From positions 1 to 64,000 of the forward strand of contig JAFUKD010000021.1 in the NCBI GenBank assembly GCA_017467905.1: a stretch of DNA of 64,000 nt. Reading direction: 5' to 3'. Made by a program: the position numbers and the translations under genes. This stretch comes from Phascolarctobacterium sp. Its GTDB lineage: Bacteria > Bacillota > Negativicutes > Acidaminococcales > Acidaminococcaceae. Below the pieces are notes generated by a model. That model was not told where the DNA came from, made no database searches, and saw nothing but the letters and a program-made list of their open reading frames with translations. This document shows positions 57,865-64,000 of the stretch, in pieces. Position 1 is the first letter of the stretch, and every line of letters starts with the position of its first letter.

Positions 57865-58398
57865 ATGAGTATTAATGTAAAAGGCAGAAACGTTGATGTA
57901 ACTCCGGCAATGAAAGATTATGTTGAAAAGAAGATTGCCAAAATCACCAAACAGTTCAAAGCAGTAGATGACATTACCGCAGTGCTGAAAATTGAGCACG
58001 GTTATCATATCGCTGAAATTACTGTTCCCGCAAGTGGTATCTTGCTGAGAGCTCAAGAATCTACTAAAGATATGTATTCTTCCATTGATTTGGTTGTAGA
58101 AAAAATCGAACGTCAAATTCACAAATATAAAACTCGCCTGATGAAGAGAAAATATGCTAACTTTGCAGAAGCTCCTGTATCCGCTCCAGTACCTGCTGCT
58201 GAAGATGATGGCGAATTTGAAATCATTAAGAGTAAAAAGTTTACCCTGCGTCCTATGAATGTAGAGGAAGCAATTTTACAAATGAACCTTTTGAATCATG
58301 ACTTCTTCGTATTCTATGACCCTGAACTTGACGGCGTGAATGTTGTTTATCGACGTAAAGATGGTAAGTATGGTCTGCTCTCTCCCGAATTAAAATAG
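57865..58398 (+). CDS. hpf: Ribosome hibernation promoting factor, long form
   Basis: 177-aa long HPF that pairs ribosomes into inactive 100S dimers in stationary phase. The N-terminal S30AE domain (1-100) begins SINVKGRNVDVTPAMKDYVEKKI; the C-terminal dimerisation domain (about 122-177) has KSKKFTLRPMNVEEAILQMNLLNHDFFVFYD. A linker with APVSAPVPAAEDD joins them. AAGGAGGTAAGATCT precedes the ATG. The gene lies upstream of secA and prfB, the usual Firmicutes order (hpf-secA-prfB). Confidence 0.97.
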   Translation: MSINVKGRNVDVTPAMKDYVEKKIAKITKQFKAVDDITAVLKIEHGYHIAEITVPASGILLRAQESTKDMYSSIDLVVEKIERQIHKYKTRLMKRKYANFAEAPVSAPVPAAEDDGEFEIIKSKKFTLRPMNVEEAILQMNLLNHDFFVFYDPELDGVNVVYRRKDGKYGLLSPELK

Positions 58399-58426
58399 AA
58401 AACCATTAAAATACTTAAACTTCACA

Positions 58427-58460
58427 AAAAAGCGCAGAACTTTGTTCTGTGCTTTTTTGC
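58427..58460 (+). terminator. Terminator after hpf
   Basis: AAAAAGCGCAGAAC / GTTCTGTGCTTTTTT, a strong hairpin with T-tract separating hpf from secA. Confidence 0.88.
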
Positions 58461-58540
58461 TTTTCAAAAATATTTCTGCTATAATTTAATATTAGGTGTA
58501 GTGTCTTTATTTGCATCATATAATTCAAGGAGTGATAGTT

Positions 58541-60961
58541 TTGCTCGATAGTATCTTAAAGAAAATTTTTGGTGACCCTAACGAAAAAGAATTAAAACAA
58601 ATTAGAGTTATTGTAGATAAGATTAATAGTTTGGAAAAATCTATGGAATCTTTAAGCTCTGCAAATCTTGCTGCTAAGACCAGCGAGTTTAAAGTGCGTC
58701 TGCAAAAAGGTGAAACCTTAGATGATTTGCTGCCGGAAGCTTTTGCAGTAGTGCGCGAGGCTTCTCGTCGTGTTACCGGCATGCGTCATTTTGATGTACA
58801 AATGATTGGTGGTATTGTTTTGCATCGCGGTAAAATTTCTGAAATGCGTACCGGCGAAGGCAAAACCTTAGTTGCAACCCTGCCTGTATATTTGAATGCT
58901 TTAACCGGCAAGGGCGTACACGTTGTAACTGTTAACGATTATCTTGCTAAACGCGACAGCGAAGATATGGGTCGCATTTATAAGTTCTTGGGTTTAAGTG
59001 TGGGCTTGATTGTTCACGATATGAATCCCCATGAACGTCGTGCTGCTTATATGGCAGATGTTACTTACGGAACTAATAATGAATTTGGCTTTGACTACCT
59101 GCGTGATAATATGGTAGTAAACATGGACCAAATGGTGCAACGTGAATTGAACTATTGCATCGTTGACGAAGTTGACAGTATCTTGATTGACGAAGCTCGT
59201 ACTCCGCTCATCATCTCTGGTCCTGGCGAAAAGTCTACAGATTTATACAGAATCATTGCACAAGTTGTCAGCACCATGTCCGAAGGTGAAGATTACACTG
59301 TAGACGAAAAACAAAAACAAGTTGCTCCTACAGAAGTGGGCATTGCTAAAGCAGAAAAAATGCTTGGCATTAAAAATATGTACGATACAGAACATGGCAT
59401 TGACTTCTCCCATCAACTGATGTGTGCTTTGAAGGCAAAGGCTTTGATGCACCGCGACCGTGACTACGTTGTTAAAGATGGTCAGGTTATCATCGTTGAC
59501 GAATTCACTGGACGTTTGATGTTTGGCCGCCGCTTCTCCGAAGGCTTGCACCAAGCAATCGAAGCTAAGGAAGGCGTAAAGGTAGAACGCGAGAGCCAAA
59601 CCCTGGCAACCATCACCTTCCAAAATTATTTCCGTATGTACAAAAAATTGGCTGGTATGACCGGTACTGCTAAGACCGAGGAACAAGAGTTCCAAAAAAT
59701 TTATGGTTTAAGCGTAGTGGTTGTTCCTACCAATAAACCTATGATTCGTACTGATGCGCCGGACGTAATCTACAAAACCAAGCTTGCCAAGTACAAGGCA
59801 GCTGTTAACGAGATTGAAGAGTGTCATAAATCCGGCAGACCTGTTCTGGTTGGTACTACTTCTATCGCTCAATCTGAAGAGCTTTCCGCAATGCTTAAAC
59901 GTCGCGGTATCGCTCACAATGTATTGAACGCTAAGTATCATGAACAGGAAGCAGAGATTATTTCTCATGCAGGTCAATATGGTGCAGTTACCATTGCTAC
60001 TAATATGGCAGGTCGTGGTACTGACATTGTGTTAGGCGAAGGCGTACCTGAACTTGGCGGCTTGCACATCATTGGTACCGAACGTCATGAAAGCCGTCGT
60101 ATTGATAACCAATTGCGTGGTCGTTGTGCTCGTCAAGGTGACCCTGGTTCTTCTAAATTCTTCCTGTCCTTGGAAGATGATTTGATGCGTCTGTTTGGCA
60201 GTGATAATATTGCCGGTATTATGGATAAATTGGGTATGGAAGATGACGAACCCATTGAGCACAGCCTCGTAACCAAATCCATTGAAAATGCGCAAAAGAA
60301 AGTTGAAGGACGCAACTTTAACATTCGTAAATACGTTTTGGAATATGACGACGTTATGAATCAACAGCGTGAAGTTATTTACGCTCAACGTAAAAAGATT
60401 CTTGCTAAGGCAGATTTGCGCGAAAACATTATGGAAATGGTAGAAAAGGTTGTAAACCGTACCATGGCAATGTACGCTCCTCCCGAAGTTTATTCCGAAG
60501 ATTGGGATTTGCCGGCACTCATCCGCTATGCAGAAGAATTCTTCGCTCCTCATGGCTTGCTTAAAGCAGAAGAGCTGGGCAACTTTAGTCGCGAGGAATT
60601 AGATGAATATCTGCACAAGGTTGCAGAAGAGCACTACAAAGCTCGCGAAGCTGCCATTGGTTCCGAGCTGATGCGTGAATTGGAAAACTTGGTAATGCTC
60701 AAGGTAGTGGATAATCACTGGATGGAACATCTGGATTCTATGGACTTGCTCCGTGAAGGCGTGGGCTTGAGAGCTTATGGACAAAAAGACCCCTTGGTAG
60801 AATACAAATTTGAAGCTTACGATATGTTCGAAGCCATGATTGATGCTATTCAAGATGATGTTGTCCGCTATATTTACCATGTAAATGTTGTTACTGAACA
60901 ACAACCGGCGCAAGCTGATGGTATCGAGGAAGCTGAAATCGTAGAAGACGACAAAAAATAA
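58541..60961 (+). CDS. secA: Protein translocase ATPase SecA
   Basis: 806-aa motor of the Sec pathway, driving preproteins through SecYEG. The start is a TTG at 58541, eight bases after AAGGAG, giving [21 protein letters not shown] like other SecA starts. NBD1 has [29 protein letters not shown] is the DEAD-like box; NBD2 has [16 protein letters not shown]. The C-terminus ([10 protein letters not shown]) lacks the cysteine-rich SecB/lipid-binding zinc domain of many SecAs. prfB follows 57 bases later. Confidence 0.97.
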   Translation: MLDSILKKIFGDPNEKELKQIRVIVDKINSLEKSMESLSSANLAAKTSEFKVRLQKGETLDDLLPEAFAVVREASRRVTGMRHFDVQMIGGIVLHRGKISEMRTGEGKTLVATLPVYLNALTGKGVHVVTVNDYLAKRDSEDMGRIYKFLGLSVGLIVHDMNPHERRAAYMADVTYGTNNEFGFDYLRDNMVVNMDQMVQRELNYCIVDEVDSILIDEARTPLIISGPGEKSTDLYRIIAQVVSTMSEGEDYTVDEKQKQVAPTEVGIAKAEKMLGIKNMYDTEHGIDFSHQLMCALKAKALMHRDRDYVVKDGQVIIVDEFTGRLMFGRRFSEGLHQAIEAKEGVKVERESQTLATITFQNYFRMYKKLAGMTGTAKTEEQEFQKIYGLSVVVVPTNKPMIRTDAPDVIYKTKLAKYKAAVNEIEECHKSGRPVLVGTTSIAQSEELSAMLKRRGIAHNVLNAKYHEQEAEIISHAGQYGAVTIATNMAGRGTDIVLGEGVPELGGLHIIGTERHESRRIDNQLRGRCARQGDPGSSKFFLSLEDDLMRLFGSDNIAGIMDKLGMEDDEPIEHSLVTKSIENAQKKVEGRNFNIRKYVLEYDDVMNQQREVIYAQRKKILAKADLRENIMEMVEKVVNRTMAMYAPPEVYSEDWDLPALIRYAEEFFAPHGLLKAEELGNFSREELDEYLHKVAEEHYKAREAAIGSELMRELENLVMLKVVDNHWMEHLDSMDLLREGVGLRAYGQKDPLVEYKFEAYDMFEAMIDAIQDDVVRYIYHVNVVTEQQPAQADGIEEAEIVEDDKK

Positions 60962-61018
60962 TTGGCAGTGCAGGCTGCGTAGAATAACTAAATTTGCTTA
61001 GGAAAGGTTGTTAAGAAC

Positions 61019-62125
61019 TTGCTGATTGAAGAATACAGACCTGAAATCAACAATTTACAGGCAAAATTAGAGGAAATGAAGGTTTCTTTAGACATAGTTG
61101 TTAAAGAGGACCGCATTTCTGAATTAGAGCATAGAATGGGTGACCCCACTTTTTGGGATGACCCGGAAAAGGCGCAAAAGATAGCGCAGGATGTTAATTC
61201 TCTTAAAGAAGAGGTTGATGGTTTCCATAAGCTTTCCGGTGACGTTGATGACTTGGAAGCTTTATGGGAGATGGCTACTGAAGAAGGCGACGAGAGCCTT
61301 GTTCCTGAAATGGACGAGCTGCTGGCAAAATGCAAGGCAGATTTGGAGCATTTGGAATTAGGTATGCTTTTGAGCGGTGAGTACGATGCAAGCAATGCTA
61401 TTTTGACCTTGCATGCAGGTGCAGGCGGTACTGAAGCTCAAGACTGGACTTCCATGTTGTACCGTATGTTTACCCGTTTTGCAGAACAAAATGGTTTTTC
61501 CGTGGAGGTGCTGGACTTTTTGCCCGGTGATGAAGCCGGAGTAAAGAGTGCAACCATACAAATTAATGGACACAATGCCTATGGCTTTATGAAATCTGAA
61601 AAGGGTGTGCACCGTTTGGTACGCATTTCTCCTTTCGATTCCAACGCACGCCGTCACACTTCCTTTGCAGCGGTTGACGTTATGCCTGAAATTGACGATT
61701 CCGTAGAAGTTAACATTAATATGGATGAAGTTCGTGTTGATACCTACCGTGCTTCCGGCGCAGGCGGACAACACGTAAATAAAACTTCCTCTGCAGTGCG
61801 CATGACACATGAACCTACAGGCATCGTGGTACAATGCCAAACCCAGCGTTCTCAAATCCAAAACCGTGAACGCTGCTTACAACTCTTGCGTGCTAAATTA
61901 TATGAATACGAAAAGGCTAAACAGGATGCTATGATTAATGACCTTGCAGGTGATTATCAAGCTATTGAATGGGGCAGCCAAATTCGTTCCTACGTATTCC
62001 AACCCTACACTTTGGTTAAAGACCATCGTACAGGTTGTGAATCCGGGAACATTCAAGCTGTTATGGATGGTGATTTGATGAACTTCATCGAAACCTACCT
62101 GCGCAGCCAACAAAGAAAAGTGTAA
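61019..62125 (+). CDS. prfB: Peptide chain release factor 2
   Basis: 368-aa RF2, recognising UAA and UGA. The stop-codon-reading tripeptide SPF is in RISPFDSNARRHTSF, and the catalytic GGQ in SGAGGQHVNKTSS (about 249-251). The frame is uninterrupted from a TTG at 61019; at the place where many prfB genes carry the programmed +1 frameshift (CTT TGA C), this one reads TCT TTA GAC in frame, so autoregulation by frameshifting is absent. AGGAAAGG lies 11 bases before the start. It belongs to the secA-prfB unit. Confidence 0.97.
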   Translation: MLIEEYRPEINNLQAKLEEMKVSLDIVVKEDRISELEHRMGDPTFWDDPEKAQKIAQDVNSLKEEVDGFHKLSGDVDDLEALWEMATEEGDESLVPEMDELLAKCKADLEHLELGMLLSGEYDASNAILTLHAGAGGTEAQDWTSMLYRMFTRFAEQNGFSVEVLDFLPGDEAGVKSATIQINGHNAYGFMKSEKGVHRLVRISPFDSNARRHTSFAAVDVMPEIDDSVEVNINMDEVRVDTYRASGAGGQHVNKTSSAVRMTHEPTGIVVQCQTQRSQIQNRERCLQLLRAKLYEYEKAKQDAMINDLAGDYQAIEWGSQIRSYVFQPYTLVKDHRTGCESGNIQAVMDGDLMNFIETYLRSQQRKV

Positions 62126-62153
62126 TTCAAGTTTACGAAAAAGGTGAAATTTA

Positions 62154-64000
62154 ATGAAGAGCCGTTATAATCCGGTGCTTGTAGCTATTATATTTGTAGG
62201 TTTAGTTTGTGCTTTGTGGATTAACTGGAACCGCCATGAAATTGAACAAAGAAACAATACTGTGGAAATGGCCATGGAGTACGAAAATCTGCGCAAGCTG
62301 GCAGCACTGGAGGGCGTTTCAGAGGAAAGCGTGTTGAAGCAATTTCAGGATGCAGGTATCAACTCTTTAATGGTGTTCGATACTACTCTGGAACGTTTGG
62401 CGAAAATGGGTGCCATTAATATTGCTACTGGTGGCGAGCTGCGTCAGGCAAGAGCCCTAGGAGCTGATACCGGTGTGTTTGCTCCTGTAAAAGAGCTGCA
62501 GGAAAATGCAGTTTATATTGCAGAAGGTAGTGACAGAGTTGCCTTTGAGGAAGCCTGGGAAGATTTACGTATCCACTACGGGGCAGAGCGTTCCAAAATG
62601 ATTAGTAGTAATCCGCCTATTATTGAGGTTCTTGGCAGCACTGAGCTGGTTGCAGAAGACAAATACAATGAACCCCGTGGTATTTTGCAGGCTCCCTTAG
62701 GTTTATCCAGCAGTGAAATGCGTAAGGTAGCAGATTATGGCTTCAATGTAATTGTTCGCCCGCAAAATTTCGTAAACGTAAATGAAGCAAAGATTGATAG
62801 TATTTTCAAACGCATTGTTAAATCAGGTGTGAAAGTAAATACCTATATGCCCGCTGGTCGTGAGGTTGTAGGATTTCCTGACAAAATCGACTATATGGCG
62901 CAGAAGCTTGGTGAGCGCAAATTAGTTATGCTGGAACATTATACCCAGCTGCAATTTGCGAAGATTGATGGCTTGGTGCCCTTGGCAGAAGCCCTTAATT
63001 ACAGAGCTGTCCGTTCCTACGTGATTGACAGCTTGGAACAAAAAAAGATTACCGTGGGCGAAGGCTTGCGTCGTTGGGCTTTAACTGACGAAGAGCGCAA
63101 CGTGCGTGTTAATTATATTCGTCCCTATATGCTGCCCCAAAATGGGCAGGATATTTTGACCATGAACCTGCAGTATGTAAAGGACATTGCTGCTAATGTT
63201 AAGGGTCGTGGTTTTGTGATTGGTGAAGCAGGTTTGTTTGAAGCACAGCCTTCCGCAGAGAAGAATGGCTATAGCGGACCATACTTCCCCAATAAAGTTT
63301 TCTTCATTATAATAGGTGCTGCCATCATTGCAGGTGGAGTACTCTATCTGGCTCAGCTGTTTACTCTTGGCAATGGCAAACAGATTATGCTTTGGGCTGC
63401 CTTAACCGCAGTTATGGCACTGGTGCTTTTGGCAGGACGTGGCTTGGTGATGCGCCAGGCTCTTGCCTTTGGGGCGGCGGTGTTCTTCCCCGTGTTGTCC
63501 ATGAATGTAATTCTGGATATTTGGGATAAAGGTAGAGCAAGCACGGTCAGTGCGGTAAAGGTTATCTGTGCTGCTACCTGGCAGTTGGCTTTGGCAGTTC
63601 TTATGTCCTTAGTAGGGGGCATGTACTTGGCTGCTATTTTGGCAGATAGCCGCTTCCTTTTGGAGATTGATATTTATCGTGGCGTAAAGCTAACCTTTGT
63701 TATGCCACTAGTGCTGATGACCATTCTTTATGTTAAGCGTTATGATATGCTGGGTGTAATGGGGGCAGGCATCAAAGCTTCTTTCAGCAGAGTTAACGAG
63801 CTATTAAGCAAGCCTATTACCTTTAAGCACATTGCTGTTTTAGGTGTGCTGGGGATTATTCTGTTGTATTTTGTAGCTCGCAGCGGTCATAGTGCCGGCG
63901 TTCCTGTTGCTGCCATTGAAGTAAAGATGCGTCTTTTCTTAGAGCAGCTGATGTACGCTCGCCCTCGTCAAAAAGAATTTATGATTGGGCATCCCGCCTT
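62154..64000 (+). CDS. DUF5693 membrane protein (partial, runs off window)
   Basis: At least 615 aa, continuing past the end of the window. An N-terminal helix (VLVAIIFVGLVCALWINW) precedes a soluble domain (about 30-370) with EGVSEESVLKQFQDAGINSLMVF, FNVIVRPQNFVN and KLVMLEHYTQLQFAKIDGL, typical of DUF5693. Many helices follow from about 380. The family is often encoded next to the polysaccharide pyruvyltransferase CsaB, which in some bacteria modifies wall polymers that hold S-layer proteins, a link worth testing in this diderm. AAAGGTG precedes the ATG; it begins 28 bases after prfB. Confidence 0.85.
   Translation, partial: MKSRYNPVLVAIIFVGLVCALWINWNRHEIEQRNNTVEMAMEYENLRKLAALEGVSEESVLKQFQDAGINSLMVFDTTLERLAKMGAINIATGGELRQARALGADTGVFAPVKELQENAVYIAEGSDRVAFEEAWEDLRIHYGAERSKMISSNPPIIEVLGSTELVAEDKYNEPRGILQAPLGLSSSEMRKVADYGFNVIVRPQNFVNVNEAKIDSIFKRIVKSGVKVNTYMPAGREVVGFPDKIDYMAQKLGERKLVMLEHYTQLQFAKIDGLVPLAEALNYRAVRSYVIDSLEQKKITVGEGLRRWALTDEERNVRVNYIRPYMLPQNGQDILTMNLQYVKDIAANVKGRGFVIGEAGLFEAQPSAEKNGYSGPYFPNKVFFIIIGAAIIAGGVLYLAQLFTLGNGKQIMLWAALTAVMALVLLAGRGLVMRQALAFGAAVFFPVLSMNVILDIWDKGRASTVSAVKVICAATWQLALAVLMSLVGGMYLAAILADSRFLLEIDIYRGVKLTFVMPLVLMTILYVKRYDMLGVMGAGIKASFSRVNELLSKPITFKHIAVLGVLGIILLYFVARSGHSAGVPVAAIEVKMRLFLEQLMYARPRQKEFMIGHPA

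Overview
The window looks like a chromosomal segment of an anaerobic member of the Negativicutes (diderm Firmicutes), most likely close to Phascolarctobacterium/Acidaminococcaceae. The genus is an inference from gene content; no comparison could be run. The evidence is a Firmicutes-type gene set (CtsR, long HPF, Prp protease beside an N-extended L27) combined with outer-membrane proteins (two YadA-type trimeric autotransporters and one classical autotransporter). An anaerobic ribonucleotide reductase and a superoxide reductase point to an anaerobe.

Layout. 0-7.2 kb: XRE regulator, two trimeric autotransporter adhesins and a small exported protein. 7.3-9.9 kb: RNase G and the L21-Prp-L27 cluster. 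9.9-14.9 kb: solute symporter/LysR pair, iron alcohol dehydrogenase, and a fused SGNH hydrolase-alkyltransferase. 14.9-15.5 kb: long regulatory/repeat stretch before a classical autotransporter (15.5-17.7 kb). 17.8-23.9 kb: rhodanese, EamA exporter, nrdDG under two NrdR boxes, TPM and LemA proteins. 24.0-28.6 kb: ctsR-clpC-radA. 28.7-31.4 kb: AT-rich island of four unknown minus-strand genes plus a small leader-like unit and a structured repeat. 31.5-36.7 kb: diaminopropionate ammonia-lyase and FAH protein, DUF1508 protein, metallophosphoesterase, two membrane proteins. 36.8-48.0 kb: amino-acid ABC transporter, DUF4127 protein, GNAT, asparaginase, and an Ugp/Msm-like ABC operon ending in a TIM-barrel enzyme. 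48.1-53.5 kb: exported lipase, uracil-DNA glycosylase, desulfoferrodoxin, ABC-F ATPase, YhcH-family protein, and a tRNA Asn-Glu-Val operon. 53.5-57.7 kb: HD-GYP protein, a strong candidate structured RNA with its own promoter, and an amino-acid ABC system with duplicated binding proteins. 57.8-64.0 kb: hpf, secA, prfB and a DUF5693 membrane protein running off the end.

Most interesting signals. (1) A five-copy, roughly 90-100 nt structured repeat; in three copies the ends form a closing stem whose two sides change together. (2) A 217-nt RNA candidate at 54293-54509, bounded by a perfect 10-bp closing stem that begins at the predicted start site of a near-consensus promoter. (3) Two divergent copies of a roughly 155-160 bp hairpin element (15.25 and 31.3 kb) with a compensatory base-pair change. 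(4) A ClpC with an McsA-like zinc finger at its N-terminus in an operon that lacks mcsA and mcsB. (5) A GDSL/SGNH hydrolase fused to an O6-alkylguanine-DNA alkyltransferase. (6) Trimeric adhesins that continue past the beta-barrel anchor into a coiled-coil tail.
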